Source: Bimastos eiseni
Taxonomy: Eukaryota; Annelida; Clitellata; Crassiclitellata; Lumbricidae
Length of the DNA stretch: 64,000 bases
Reading direction: 5' to 3'
Assembly (NCBI GenBank): GCA_959347315.1
Contig: OY365806.1
Coordinates: 49,706,342 to 49,770,341 of the forward strand
Shown here: piece after piece, positions 12,025 to 24,417 of the stretch
Numbering within the stretch: the first letter of the stretch is position 1
How the letters are laid out: the number at the start of each line of letters is the position of its first letter
The notes under the pieces: model-generated
Told to the model about the DNA's origin: nothing
The model's database searches: none
The model's input: only the letters and a program-made list of their open reading frames with translations
Translations under genes and position numbers: made by a program

Positions 12025-15000
12025 CATATTACAAATAGTGGCGTATACATGATGAGAAATAGAAAAACAACAGAAGAAAGACGAAGCAGATGGTAGCGAA
12101 CACCAGATTGAGAGGAACAAAAGAACCAGAATGGAAAATTTAACATAACAAAGACTCACAGAAAGAAACGAAGATTCATATATAGAGCAAACAAAAGACA
12201 AACACGAAAAACACAAATGATCGACATTCATCCGGACATAGACATTCTGCTCGATGGTGACTGGTGCTTGATGTTCCGGGTCAGAGATGCAGAGAAAGCA
12301 GACATTCCACGCATTCTTTCCATTAACTTTTCAGAGCAAGGTCTATATGAGATACTCAGAGGTACATGTATATGCACTGACAATGGATTGAAGAAGTGCA
12401 CTGGCCATATACGTCGTGGGTCAAAACTAAAAGAAACGAAGTCGCAAGGAATTCATATTTCTTTGTGTCTCGCTCTCTGCGAAGGAATCACGGATCAAGA
12501 TCATACTATACAAATAAAGATTCATAATTATATATATATATATCATAAGCCTATCACAAAACTCTCCAGATGTATCCCGAAAACAAAAGAGAGACAAACG
12601 AGGATCAAATACAATGATTTTCATCCGCTTTAAAATCGAGACAACAAACAGATAAGATGCATCCTGTTGCCTGACAATACAGGGTGTACATCCTGTTGAA
12701 ATTATTCTTCCAGACATCGTCCTTGCGCTGTGGATATGAGGGGCGGAGAATCATCAAATCAAAGTGAAGTACACACGAATGGCATTGGAAATGCACTGCT
12801 CCTTTTATGCCCCGATGAACCACACGTGACCTGAGTAGGCACTTAAGCATTAGCAACAGGATCTAAAGTCAAAACATCTACGCATTGGCCTACTGGTTCA
12901 TATGATGCAAAGTTCTGACTAAAATAAATTCAGGTCCCAGTCAATCGTCAGAACGCTGGAACAGCAAAAGAACTCTCAGAGTGGACTGCCTCCTTTTCTC
13001 ACACGATTACTAATTACTAATTAATTGTTGGACTGCTACGGGCAACGCGGAACGTGACGAAGTTTAACTCATTAGTGGCTGTGACTGTCGCAAATGCATG
13101 ATGCGAAATACCATCGAGATGATATCTAGCGGACGCAGGACGGTTTTAAAAGCAATTGGATCAAAATGCAGAAGGAGCGCGAAAGATGATTCCTCTGTTG
13201 TTGAAAGTTACGCGTGATTTATTTGATATTCAAGCAACAAACGTTTTATCAGTTCTAGGATAACAATAGGCCAATAATAGACTTAAGCCATTGTTCCTCT
13301 AAATAATGACAGCTCCTTTCAATTCTGAGATCATAGCGTTGATGAAAAATAATTATTATTTTCAGAGAACAATAATTCTTAATGAAAATAGGCAAGGTAG
13401 GAATAGAAAACAATAATCAAGACTAGGCGTAGAGCTGACTGAGAGTCATCGAAAACAAACAATCAATCACCAAGTTATGGCCTTTAAAAGCCTGACCGAA
13501 AGTTGACCTATAGTTGGCCAGGAATTGGCTGAGGGTTGGTCAACAGCGAGGCATGTTTGCCGACTACTTCCGGCGTGTAAGCAAAATCCTTCCTCATCGA
13601 AAATACGCTGCAGTTCCTTTTCCACTTATGCACAGACAGCGAAGTACTCACTCATTCACTTGGCCTCCTAGCGGACAGGAAGGATGGCTTGTAACGATTT
13701 CCTGCGACGACTGGGAGAAGAGTCGTCTGCCAATGAAGCAGCGATTAGTGTGGTCTCTGCGAATGGTGCTCTGGCTGAAACTGTCTAACACTAAATTACG
13801 GTTATTGGTGTCTATTACAGATCATTGTTCTTACCACTGTATGTTTTATGTCTGCACCCATCAATCCCAACCTATTTGAATATTTATATCAATATCTGTC
13901 TATTCATCTGTCAGAAACACACGCATGCTGACCGACAGACTGCCATCAATTCACCAGTTTATCTCTACCCAGCGACCCACTTTCCGATCGATCTGCATGT
14001 ATATGCTCGTGCGCGTATGTATATCGATCGATATAATATATAGACAGACTGTGGAATAGACCGGAAGATGACTTGATGGATAACAATCTGTTCACTTGCT
14101 ATATTTCAAATTGGTCACTATGCAATTATTAATAGCGTTAATAGGGTAAAGTGACACCAGACACGGAAGCGTCGCGGCACCATCAATGTCTGAACTAAGA
14201 AGACATTTACTGTCGTCTGTCGAACGACTGCCTAGAACGTCGTCGATATTGAACAAGCGATCTGTAGACTGGTGCTACTACATCCGTTTCTCTCGGACGC
14301 GGAACAGATGTTCCATTCCCAGCCTCTGCAGCCGTCGTCTAAGCAACGTCGTCGGTTGCGACAAGTCCTTTATGGCTGCCAAGCAGATCGTGCTTTACGC
14401 GTTTGTCCGACCGCAGAGAGAGGGCCTCTGCCTCGGAGGCGGTGGAGGAGGAGGCGAGGAAAGAAGTAGAAGAACTAACTAACTGGTCGTCGTCGATTTT
14501 TGGAGAGAAGAAAAGAAGGCATCGAAGGAGAGAGAAGACAAATGATTGAGAGAAGTAGCAGCAGAATGAAGTGTCTAAACGGAACAGAAGGAAGGACTTC
14601 ATCCAGGCGGGTCATTGGGGATGACTTGGCCAAAGAGAGACATGAGGAATGACAAAGCAAGATGGAGAATGAGACATAGAAGACAGAGACAGAGATACTG
14701 AAAGGCAGAGACGGACCATTTGAAAGTAGAGAGATTGACAAATGAACGGATGGCAGCATCAAATACTATGCCATCCATAATGTCACCCACTAACAGTAGC
14801 CGTCACTGAATGAGCGAGAATGTGTGAATGTGACGACAGATGGACGGGTTTGACGGGTGTGAATGAATGTATGGATGGGTGGATGGTTGGTTGAATGTGT
14901 GGTTTTCTCATTTGTTCAGTGGGCAATCCATCTGAATTGATACACGACCAGAGCTTTCCATATGAAATAACAGGCGATTGCAAAATCGATTGCATTGGAT

Positions 15001-15267
15001 CGAGTGATCGATGTGCGAAAGGGGTTAATGGAAGCTGCACAATAACAGTAAATTAAACAATAACATTTACTGTAGCATAATCTGTAGCTCACTTGTGTTC
15101 TAACGTCGCTTTGACACATTCTCGCTCAATCATTGACGGTCGCTGTAAGTATGTGGCATTATGGATGGCATGATATTTGATCTTTTTTTCCATAGTGTAA
15201 GGTGATGTTTTTAGTAATTAAAACTGCCGTTTTCATTCCCATCATACGGCGTGAGGTGACAGCCTGA
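12025..15267. other. No gene recognised
   Basis: Open frames at 12217-12633, 13514-13879 and 14186-14482 lack recognisable domains and splice context. A TA run lies near 12532-12543. Confidence 0.45.
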
Positions 15268-15310
15268 CAATATGATTGGCCGGTCCAACATGTTCTGGCC
15301 AATCATATTG
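15268..15310. repeat. Perfect 14-bp inverted repeat (hairpin)
   Basis: Arms CAATATGATTGGCC (15268-15281) and GGCCAATCATATTG (15297-15310) are exact reverse complements around a 15-base loop. Each arm carries an ATTGG/CCAAT pentamer, the core bound by NF-Y-type factors. It could be a paired CCAAT regulatory site, a small foldback element or chance. Confidence 0.85.
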
Positions 15311-17115
15311 CACAAAATTGAAGTGATCAAATCTGTAATCATTAGGTCACAAAATTCATTCTGCAGCATCCATCGCCGCCGCCGTAAGTAAATTAAATTG
15401 TTGCAAGTACAGTTAATTAGGCAAATAAATTGATGGTCTGAATGGGTTGATTGGCTTAAGGACGTCGAACGTAGGCGATTGATTTACCGATTCATCTGAC
15501 TTATGCTAGCTAGCTAGGTGAATTCACCTTACCACGCAAGGACGACCGCAACTTTATGCCTCACCTCCTCTACAGAGATATGTTTTGAATTAAGGGGAAC
15601 TATGGAAGAACTATAGAAGAATTATAGGTGTCTGACTCTGGCGTCCAGCTGTAATAAACTTTACTCTGTAAATTAAGTTGCGGTTTGTCAGCTTGATTGC
15701 GATTAAACGAATATTGAATTGAATTGAACAACCAAGGAGAACGATCAATCGAACGCCTTAAATGAGAATCTCTTTGAACGGCGTATGAACCAGAGTGACA
15801 CTTTCCACAAGAATGTTCTTCTCTCGTGAAACAGAATCATTCATTGTGGTTTACGGTATAGATGAACATAGTCTGCATTTCAGTAATTTATTCGCTCTAC
15901 TTATTTAGTGCGCTTCGTCAATTGATCTTAATCCGAGACTGAGACAACAGTATCGAACGAGCAATCGTTTGCCTACAGATTCAGTGCCCTAAGTCCACCC
16001 TAATGAGTGAACTAGTGTTGCGCACTACATGTTTCATTAGAGTCAGCAGGCGACCTCTTTAGTGTGGGCTTCGATCGCTCTACAGCGAGAATGGCTGTTG
16101 CTTTCAGACACCGATAACTTCTATGATTGGTCTTGAAATTCATTTGCCCAGCAAATAGACCGTAGAATCCCTTCGATGTGCAAATAATAATTATTATGCG
16201 ATCGACGAAAGCAAGCTGTCAACGTTTCTGCGATTGTTAATCGTTAGTTCTGAAGATCGAAATACATGTACGTATATCTAATGTGGACCGCTGCACTCAT
16301 TTCTGCAAATATAACCGTACTTCCATATATTTATAAAGCGCCTTTGGATTCTCATCTAAAGGCGCTATGTAAATAGCATAATGCATGCACTGATATAGAT
16401 GTGTTTAATGTGACTTTATCGGTCTGTATATGGTTGTGTCTGTCTATCCTGTTCGGTTTCAGTTCCTGTCTCTTCGTTGCTCTCTGTGTATCGTATCTGT
16501 TTCTGCGCCCACTGCATGCCTGCCCGTCTTGTGCTGTGTCTCTGTGCCTATATGTCTGTCCCTTTGTCCGTTTCTCTTTCTCCACTATCTCCATTTTCTC
16601 TGACCCTTTCTCTTTTGATATACACGCTCTCTTATTAATTGCTCTGCCCTACTATCTTTTCCCGTATCCGAATATAGGAGAGACGTCCTTCGTTGGCTCA
16701 CCTGTCTCCATCTCGTCTATCTTCCTTCGTTGGTGTGGCGTTACATCGAAAGATCATCAGCTCCCAGGTACATGCAGAGGAGGCTATGCTGCTGTTCTAT
16801 CTTGGGCGTCCAACGCCGAAGCTCATTCGATGATCGTCATGATACATACGAACGAGCTTCTTGTATCTCGTTCTCGGATTTCCATAAGGCAGCACAGAGC
16901 CTTCTCAATTGCTGGCTCTGCAACCTGAGTGTGAGTGAAATGGGCTTCCTGTGACTCTTCCCCGACTGCAACTCTAACGTGTTCTATGTCAACCTTAAAA
17001 CTGTCCTATTTAGCAGAGGTTGGATGGATGACGCTCCGGAGTAGATACTCTTGAAGAGGCGCAATATAAATCCTCCTAATACATAAATTGATCTTTTACT
17101 TTCTCTTTTGCTTCC

Positions 17116-17120
<5 letters not shown>
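15311..17120. other. No gene recognised; short palindrome and GCGC-word repeat
   Basis: A 9-bp-arm palindrome (AGCGCCTTT...AAAGGCGCT) lies at about 16338-16369. A degenerate copy of the GCGCTATATAAA-type repeat lies near 17035-17072. Open frames at 16401-16928 follow pyrimidine-rich DNA. Confidence 0.5.

Positions 17121-17160
<40 letters not shown>
17121..17160. repeat. (TA)n microsatellite
   Basis: About 20 pure TA dinucleotides. It creates the alternating Ile-Tyr ORFs seen in all frames. Confidence 0.97.
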
Positions 17161-17163
<3 letters not shown>

Positions 17164-17356
17164 TCCCTCTGTTATCTATCTTCTGCACTCTCTCCCCTAT
17201 CTCTCTTTTCTCTCCCTCTATTCTATCTCGTTTATCTTTCCCAATTCTTACCCTTTCCATCTCTGTCTCTACCTTTGCCTCTGTCTCTGTGCTACTCTTC
17301 TCTACACCAATCATCCATTTACTGTTTCCACACAGAAAATCCGCACAATATCCAGC

Positions 17357-17773
17357 TTATAAGTGCATATGATACGTATAAATAGAAGCATATTTCTGTG
17401 CAAATATGCGTCTATGGCTTCCCATCAAACGTATATTGATATTTGAACAATTTACCGCGTCCAACAGGCCTGAGCAGGCCATTCCACTGTGGATGATATC
17501 TGCGTCCGACCCACAAACCACAGGCCAATCGATCAACCATGTACCAACTCCGATAGAGAGATGAATTATTATGAGCGAGGAAATCCTTTGATAATGGCTG
17601 GGTACAGAAGCAGCCGTCGTTGTCTCACAGAACTCAAATAAATCGTCTGACGAAGATTGACGTTTGTCGTAAGCTTTCATGAAATCTGCAAAACTGAAGA
17701 ACTCTTGTCTGCTTCTATTAGACTTCTTGACCGAGGTTGGAGCCTCAGGGTTCGGCGTAGTCGCCATAGACAA
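17357..17773 (-). CDS. Possible 5' coding exon, unknown protein
   Basis: The frame can start at the second Met, in ATGGCGACT near 17767, and runs about 136 codons. The first 60 residues look protein-like, rich in Ser, Thr, Lys and acidic residues with little low complexity (EFFSFADFMKAYDKR and SSSDDLFEFCETT). No domain is recognised. The later part reads into sequence that looks non-coding, so a splice donor should lie before about 17560, but I see no clear one. A 13-bp copy of the start context (TAGTCGCCATAGA) recurs about 350 bp upstream at 18106. It may equally be a chance ORF. Confidence 0.2.
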   Translation of the reverse strand: MSMATTPNPEAPTSVKKSNRSRQEFFSFADFMKAYDKRQSSSDDLFEFCETTTAASVPSHYQRISSLIIIHLSIGVGTWLIDWPVVCGSDADIIHSGMACSGLLDAVNCSNINIRLMGSHRRIFAQKYASIYTYHMHL

Positions 17774-18820
17774 TTATAAAAATTGAAAACACTGAAAATA
17801 TTATCTATGGTAAAAGCGCGACAGGATTTTTTTGCTGCACTAATCTTGAGCCGGATTGACAGCTACGAAATGATCGTTTGACCAATTTGGCTCGATTTCC
17901 AAATTTATTTTATTCTAAACACATTAATTCATTATTTTAATAATTCGTGCCACTCCATTTTTCAAATTTCTGGAGGGGCAAAATTCAAAAAGTGGGGGGG
18001 GGACAATTCGCGCAATATTTTGCAAATTATGCTCCCCACTTTTCGAAACCTTGTTACACCTCTGGCCATAGAGTTAGATCACAAGTAAGATAACGATTAG
18101 GCATAGTCGCCATAGAGAAGTACATGTACGAGTAACCCACACCTTAATTTGCTTGCAGAATATCATCAGGAATCGTTGACGCATGGTATGAAAGCCTGCT
18201 TTAGAAATTACAGACTATAGTATACAGTGCATTAGCAAAACAATATATCATAAACATTATATTGCAGCTTGACAACAAACTGCGTGGCTTTTGGAATAGT
18301 TGCGTAAAACAATTATCAATTCAGCATCAATAAGCATCATTCTGACGGGTGCACAAATAGGGCACGACGTCGAATGATTAACAGTCATCTGTTGACAATG
18401 GACCGCAATGACACCGTCTTCAATTATTTCTTTTGGCTGGTCAGCAATAATTGTTTATGTATATATATTTATTTTAATTAGTGTAAACGCATTCATCTAC
18501 TGCGAGAGAGTACTGCCCTCATAAGAAAGAACCACGTATCTGCAAAAAGCTCATTTTGAGATATATGCAAAAGACTAAATTGCTTTCTGCCAAGTTGATA
18601 ACATATTTATATTCTTTATAGTTTTTAACCATTATTTGTAACAAGTATCCGCCATACGGTTTTCTCTCATTAATATTGATAATTAGCGATTATGTGCTTT
18701 TTCTTAGTGCCGACCACATATGATATCAAGCCAATAATTCTTAAGAGCAACGCATCTGCAAAAAATCATATTTTAAAGTGGAATTATTCAACAATAATAG
18801 GCTACTTACAATTGAGATCA
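17774..18820. other. No gene recognised; hAT-end-like fragment
   Basis: Around 17990-18065 the DNA reads like a decayed hAT terminus: a G-run, then ...TTACACCTCTGG, whose reverse complement starts CAGAGGTGTAA like the ends of the element at 40176-41645. The partner end was not found. Confidence 0.35.
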
Positions 18821-19180
18821 AATGTAATGTAAACCAAACATTTATATAGCGCCGCTCGATTCATCACATTTATATAGCGCAGCTCCAATAAGCAGCGTTC
18901 TCAACGGGTGTTTGTGCTTGGGTAAGAGAACAGGAATATCTTAAGGCGTATCCGAAACAGGCAAGGTGAAATGGTGAGTAATATAATGTAACCAAACATT
19001 TATATAGCTCGACTAGAATTAGTACCTTTAAATGACACATTTATATGGCGCCGCTCGAATCAGCTGCACTCTCAACGGGCGTCTGTGCTAGGAAAAGGGG
19101 ACAGGCAAATCCTAAGGCGTCTCCGATATAAAATAAATGTAATGTAACCAAATATTTATGTAGCGCCACTCGAATTGTAT
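18821..19180. repeat. Imperfect ~157-bp tandem repeat with TATATAGCGCC core
   Basis: AATGTAAC-CAAACATTTATATAGC recurs at about 18826, 18985 and 19141 (spacing 159 and 156 bp). Each unit carries TTTATATAGCGCCGCTCGA, then ...CTCAACGGG... and AAGGCGTMTCCGA. The third copy is cut short. This is local amplification of a dispersed repeat that ends in the GCGCTATATAAA word. Confidence 0.8.
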
Positions 19181-20461
19181 AAAAATAATGATACAGCCAA
19201 TGGGTGAAAGAACCCACAATATTTTAAGGGATGAGCATTCAAATCGTTTATTCTTAGCCTGATTGGAAGAACAGAGGAACACCTATGCAAAAAATACAGT
19301 GAACATAATAAGAGAGCCCTTTAAGAGAGCGAATGATCCCGCTAGCCAGAGGCTTCTACGTATAGCTAAAAGCCTATGTAATACTACAAAACAGGACTTA
19401 TGCAGAACAGTATGCAAAAGTAATGTCAATAGAGAAATGACTAAACTAAAAGAAAAGAAAAAACAGCCGGCTGCTTAGCCTGCAATGAAAATAAAATTAC
19501 GAGAAAACCAGAAAATATAAATATTTTGGACTAGTTAAACACACGAAAGGCTGATTATGAGAAGTTAGGACACTTAGTCTAGTTGACGAACCGGTAACTG
19601 GATATAGATGGATGTGTTAAATCTGCGTCCGTATACAATGCAATACAACTAGGCATTTATAAAACGCTTTGACAAGACAAGTCTTGCACGAAAGCGCTGT
19701 GTAGGCCTAGTATATCGACAGCAGATAGCAAACTTACATAAATTAATCACAACAATTACAGAATAATCCCTATTTTTTTATTCGTACCGCGTCTTAATGA
19801 TTGTTTAATATTCTGGGTCGCAATATCAAAACTAAATAATATGTCACCATAACGTTAAAACGTGAGGCTCGCTAGTCGATTAAGCCTACAAAAACAATCA
19901 TCCGATATCTGAAATATGGTTCATTCAACTTCATTTAAATCATTCGAAATGTTCGAAATTACAATACGATAATTTTAGTTCAAATTTTGATTACCGTTGC
20001 AGTGTAATAAATGAATAAATTAAATTAAGTTAATAATAACTACAATCGGTGAAATGTTATGAAACCATTGCATGCAAGTGCCATTTGCGCATGCGCGAGT
20101 AGCACGAATGATGACGTATCTGTGAATCACGCTGTGTCGTACTAGCAAGAAACAACGCATGTGCAGATGCGTTGTTCTTACTTAGTATTAGATACGATGT
20201 CTGCAGATACGTGGAATTATAAAGTGCTATATCTCGGTGATTAATTGAGATAGAAGTTTCATACTTCCTACCAAGGTGTAAGACCATCATAGCATGCTAA
20301 AACTGCATCTAACTCAAAACGGCCAAATTTTCAGTTACGTGGTTCTTTTTTATGAGGGCAGAGTAGTGAAGACTAAGTCACTGAATGCTGACACACGCAG
20401 TGACGATTCACGTTATAAAGGAAGTGCTTAACCTACAGACAAACGTTGGAGAACAAACTCT
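19181..20461. other. No gene recognised
   Basis: The short frame at 19263-19478 is Lys/Arg-rich without a motif. A direct-repeat-like phrase about CTGCAGATACGTGG and TGAGGGCAGAGTA links 18500-18560 with 20190-20360 in opposite orientation, suggesting another degenerate inverted repeat pair about 1.8 kb apart. Confidence 0.4.
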
Positions 20462-20572
20462 ATTCTAGACTAAATCTAAGTCTAAATCTAAGTCTAAGTC
20501 TAAAGCTAAGTCTAAGTCTAAATCTAAGTCTAAGTCTAAGTCTAAATCTAAATCTAAGTCTAAATCTTATCT
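20462..20572. repeat. (TCTAAG/TCTAAA)n hexanucleotide array
   Basis: About 17 tandem hexamers alternating TCTAAG and TCTAAA. It is not the canonical animal telomere repeat. Confidence 0.95.
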
Positions 20573-20604
20573 ATTAGAATCAGCCTTTGCTGATTCAAAT
20601 CTGT

Positions 20605-20705
20605 AAAGATTCTGATCTGAGGATCGTCTCATCTGATCTATGATTTGATCTATGATCTGACCTGTGATCTGATCCATGATCTGACCTATGATGTGATCTA
20701 ATTAA
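20605..20705. repeat. ~12-bp minisatellite (GATCTGACCTAT-like)
   Basis: Degenerate tandem units of about 12 bp built on ATGATCTGACCT/GTGATCTGATCC follow the hexanucleotide array. Confidence 0.8.
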
Positions 20706-21314
20706 ATCCCGTGCACTCTTATCCAAACAAACAGAAACAAATCTATTTGTGTGTATGTCTATGATACATTATGTATGTATCTATACATGAATGTATATAT
20801 ACATATATACATGTGCAATTTACATGGTCCGTTGCGCTTCCTCCGTTATACGGTTGAGATCTTAGACAACATCACTGAAGGTAGAGGATTGATCGCGCAT
20901 TTCTAGGTCGATCATGTTCATATCAATCCGCTGTGCAACGATTAACAGTGCATGTGGAGTGTATTACTTTCGAACATCCGTTCAGACGATACTCTGAAAG
21001 AGAGTGGCAGATAATTTATACAAGACGAGATATACACAAGTACAATTAATACATAAACATCTGTATATGAAAGAGAGAGAGATTGAGACAGGCCTGTCGA
21101 GAGCAAATTGGGGACCAGGTACAATTTATATGTTTTAGCATGAATTATACATGTATACTGTAATACACTGAAAATGTAGAAAATATTGCAAAATCTCAAG
21201 TACTGAACTTACGTGAGACATACTCACTTATCAAAGTTATAATCTATTCATCATCATTCATCACTATCAGTCAAAGAGAAATTTAGTTCTCCGACATCAT
21301 GATTTTTTGTAGAA
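20706..21314. other. No gene recognised
   Basis: A TATG/ACAT-rich patch at about 20750-20815, then mixed DNA leading into the hAT transposase fragment. The left end of that element could not be located here. Confidence 0.45.
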
Positions 21315-22131
21315 TTGATTGATGTAGAAACAGATAGCATTTATGGTCTCATCATAGATTTATTAAAATCACGAGAATCCTGGGACAAATTATATGATGA
21401 ATGTGAACTTTTTGCCCAAGCTATTGGCATCAGTTGTTCTTCTCAAACTGTTAATAATCCCGCAACAATAAGAGTGATGAAATTGCTCAGGTACGTGATC
21501 GAAAGCTGGCTGGAAAAAAAAATAAAAACCTACAAACATCAACGAACTGCAGTTGTCGAAACAGTTTCACTTGTAGAGACTGCAAGGGATGAGTTCGGAG
21601 ATGAAATATTTTATCCGATTATTGATTCCGTAGCCCTATAGTAACTGGACTTAAAAAATGTTTTGTTGCGGAGTAAAGTCTTTGCAACAAATTTTAATTT
21701 GTGTGTAAGCATTCCAAGAAGATTGTGACTGCAGTGTCATTTGTGAAAACTTTTGTGAACGTTACTCTGCAGACATTTGCAAGGATTTAATAGACGACGT
21801 TGACTCATTAAAACGAATTTATCAGAAAATTGTTAGTTCAATAATTATTGAACCTTTCAGTTGTTAAAACTGCATGAGATTTCACTGCAAACTCTCTTCC
21901 CAAATTTAATTGTTGCCATGAGGATTTTTTTTGTCTTCCAGCTTCCGTTGTCAGTGCAGAGAGATCATCCAGTGTATTAACACGAGTCAAAAACTATTAG
22001 CGGACAACAACGTGTCAAAACAGAGTCAATCAATTGGCAACATTGGCCATTGAAGCGGAGTTGACAAAAACCTTAAATTTTGATTCAATTATTGATTCAT
22101 TTGCAAGCAAAACGTCCAGAAAGGCAATTGA
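21315..22131 (+). pseudogene. hAT-family transposase fragment (ZMYM1/DUF4371-like)
   Basis: The open part (21315-21641, 108 codons) includes SWDKLYDECELFAQAIGI and DEFGDEIFYPIIDSV, which I associate with the helical region of hAT transposases of the zinc-finger MYM-type 1-like group. Downstream, after stops and frame changes, about 21955-22131 reads as the hAT C-terminal dimerisation region: LTRVKNY, then NQLATLAIEAELTKTLNF, then SIIDSFASKTSRK. Transposases of this family cut and paste DNA in the nucleus and leave 8-bp target duplications. The N-terminal BED/TTF domain and most of the catalytic core are absent or unreadable. A hAT-like terminus follows at about 22210-22333. Host-domesticated ZMYM genes look similar, but the frame breaks argue for a dead transposon. 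Confidence 0.65.
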
Positions 22132-22209
22132 TTGAGAATATTGAGGTAAAAATAGGGTTTAAAGAAATAGAAATATCTAGTTAATAAAACCAAATGTGTT
22201 TTGTTAATA

Positions 22210-22333
22210 AATTTTTTATCAATTACAGAAAAGTTTTACAAATAATCAAAGGGTGGGGGCCCCTTTTAATTTTTTCGAGGTGGGGCCCGGGTCATTTGTC
22301 CTCCTTTCCCCCCTCTCAGTGGGCCTGGATAGA
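22210..22333 (+). mobile_element. Probable right terminus of the hAT element
   Basis: A G-rich then C-rich run (GGTGGGGCCCGGG ... CCCCCCTCTCAGTGGGCCTGG) about 80-200 bp after the transposase remnant resembles hAT ends, whose outer bases read CAG inward; the reverse complement here starts CAGGCCCACTGAGAGGGG. The left terminus and target duplication were not identified. Confidence 0.35.
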
Positions 22334-22948
22334 GAGAGAGAGCCAGAGACACAGCCACAATATGATAAACGGATGTTCGAAAGAGAATTGAGCCCCTCAA
22401 GCGACGCTGCAGTCTAAACTGGTTGATCGATGACAAGACCTTTGAAAGCTAACTCAGAGAATCCCGTACGTAAAAAAGGAAGCAATTCACTGCAACTCTG
22501 TTCGCTGAATTCTAATCGCATATTAAGTCGACCTTTTCGAAAGCAGCGCTGAGATCTTGCCAGCCTAATAAAAATTATGTCCAAACTTAAAGTGACACCT
22601 CAGCCATCCACCGCGTCCAGCAAGTGGGACAAGCTGAGCAGGAGAGGGTGATGACATCAGTGTGATGACGTCAATGTGATGACGCCAAGAACATCCACGT
22701 CGAGGTTTTTGTCTGCTAATATATTCGACACTGACATCTGACACAATGTGCAAGACGTTCCTAAAACATGCACGCATCGTGCTCGCATGTATGCAGTATA
22801 AAATAATATATATATATTATATATGAATTAGTCTATGTACAATATATATTCCAGCATCAACGCTTCTGCATAAGCATAAGCCTAAGCGGAACAATAGACA
22901 CGAAGCAGCATATTATTATAGGGTCTACACATGGTTATGTAGGGTCAC
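22334..22948. other. No gene recognised
   Basis: Contains a short tandem of TGATGACRTCAATGTGATGACG near 22650-22690 with TGACGTCA-like CRE cores. No ORF is convincing. Confidence 0.4.
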
Positions 22949-23001
<53 letters not shown>

Positions 23002-23035
23002 TAATAAATAATAATAATAATAATAATATTGTTAT
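22949..23035. repeat. (AAT)n microsatellite
   Basis: About 27 AAT trinucleotides with few interruptions, directly upstream of a LINE 3' end that itself terminates in AAT repeats. Confidence 0.95.
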
Positions 23036-23040
23036 TACTA

Positions 23041-23330
23041 TTATTTTTGGCCTTCGAGACTCTGGGTCCTGTTAACCGGGATGGCCTATCACTGATCAAT
23101 CTCCTTGGCCACCGGCTTGCCCAGGTATCAGGCGACAGGAGAGAGACCACCTTCCTCTACCAGCGCTTGTCAATGACTATCCAGCGCTTCAACACAGTCG
23201 CTTTTTGTAGCACTTTTTCTATCAATAAAACCATCTGCGAAGACTACCCATTTCAGAACAATACCCCCCTAATTTTTTGAATCCCGAGGGATCATATGTA
23301 CCTCGGGGAAAAATAATAATAATAATAATG
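23041..23330 (+). mobile_element. LINE 3' end, copy B: RT C-terminus, hairpin, (AAT)n tail
   Basis: The frame through 23280 contains FETLGPVNRDGLSLINLLG and TFLYQRLSMTIQRFNTVAF, which I recognise from the C-termini of reverse-transcriptase proteins in marine invertebrate LINE-type repeats, from memory and without a search. The stop TGA (about 23278) is followed by a hairpin, CCCGAGG (23283-23289) against CCTCGGG (23301-23307), and an AAT tail (23311-23326). Two further copies of the hairpin with a trinucleotide tail occur at 4216 and 30246. The 5' side is truncated into another AAT array, consistent with insertion into an older tail. Confidence 0.65.
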
Positions 23331-23334
23331 CTTA

Positions 23335-23693
23335 TATTTGACGTCGATTGTACGCATCAACGCAACCACTCATTTATTCATACACGTGTATTAAAAGATA
23401 CATCATCAAATGTGTCTCCGATCAAAGGCTCCCAGCTGTTACCAATAATTCTTCTGCTCACAGACTGTGGGGCGGCTGGCCCCAACGCTCGTCTGGTGGG
23501 AATTCCCCTCAGGATATCACGTGATCTGCTTTATTTGACACGCGTTTCTCAACATCTTCGCTTAGAGAGATAGCCTTTAATCGGTCGATAAAAATATAAT
23601 TGGCCATGTCAATAACATCGAAAATTGAACTCTATGAAATGGGAAACCAATTCCCGTGTCTGAGAAGCGGGACTCGACCCATCCTCACTCAAA
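23335..23693. other. No gene recognised
   Basis: The frame at 23277-23573 merely reads out of the LINE tail. Nothing else is evident. Confidence 0.4.
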
Positions 23694-23835
23694 AGCAGGA
23701 GGCCCGTCGTTGCAAGAGGGGGCCCATCGTTACAAGAGGGAGTCTCGTCTATGCAATAAGGAGGCCATCCTTGCAATTAGGGGCCCGTCTTTGTACGAGG
23801 GAGGCCCGTCGTTGCAAGAGGGAGACCTATCGCTG
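23694..23835. repeat. ~21-bp minisatellite (GGCCCGTCGTTGCAAGAGGG)
   Basis: About six degenerate tandem units around GGCCCGTCGTTGCAAGAGGG. Spurious Arg/Gly-rich ORFs arise from it. Confidence 0.85.
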
Positions 23836-23847
23836 CTTAATTAGAAT

Positions 23848-23932
23848 ATGAATGACAATTGGCAGAACATGAATGGCAATTGGAAGAACATGAATGGCGA
23901 TTGGAAGAACATGAATGGCGATTAGTAGAGTA
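23848..23932. repeat. 21-bp minisatellite (AACATGAATGGCAATTGGAAG)
   Basis: About four tandem units of roughly 21 bp (core AACATGAATGGCAATTGGAA), with decaying copies to about 24010. It begins within 15 bp of the end of the unrelated preceding minisatellite. Confidence 0.85.
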
Positions 23933-24417
23933 TCAGTGACAATATTTCTAAATGAATAGCAATTGGTATAATGCCAATGATTGTGAATGGCAAATGGTAG
24001 GATAGTAGCAGCAATTAAGGATTTATAATAAGGCCTGTGAATGGTGAGATGAATACGAGGACTTTCAGGACGTAGAACCTTTAATGAGATGTATAGAATG
24101 TGAATACTTGCGATGAAAGCTGCACAACCAATTCTATATTGATTGCAAATTTATAGTAATCGGGAGAATTTAATGCGCATTACACAAAGGGAGATTTCGA
24201 ATTAGTACGGCAGATACATTAAGGTAAATCATTTCCATTTCATCACACAAATAAAATTTGAATAAGATATAGAGTTTAAAAATAACAATGGAATAATCGA
24301 GAACAACACATTTGAATTTCGTTATATTTTACATGCGTTTCTTCCTGTATTATCGCTCAATTTCCCTGTTCAATCAAATCTATTTGAACGAGGTACAACC
24401 GACTGTAATAAGACAAC
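23933..24417. other. No gene recognised
   Basis: Decaying remnants of the AATGGCAATTGG repeat, then AT-rich DNA. Confidence 0.4.

Noticed and set aside
11767..12231. ORFs on both strands across 11.8-12.2 kb
   Set aside because: Generated by the 20-bp minisatellite and simple-sequence flanks.
16401..16954. Cys/Leu/Phe-rich ORFs that look like membrane proteins
   Set aside because: Follow CTGT/TCTC-rich DNA; overlapping frames are open and no family is recognisable.
17758..18118. 13-bp direct repeats TAGTCGCCATAGA as a target duplication of a ~340-bp insertion
   Set aside because: No terminal structure or tail at the repeat edges; left as an unexplained duplication.
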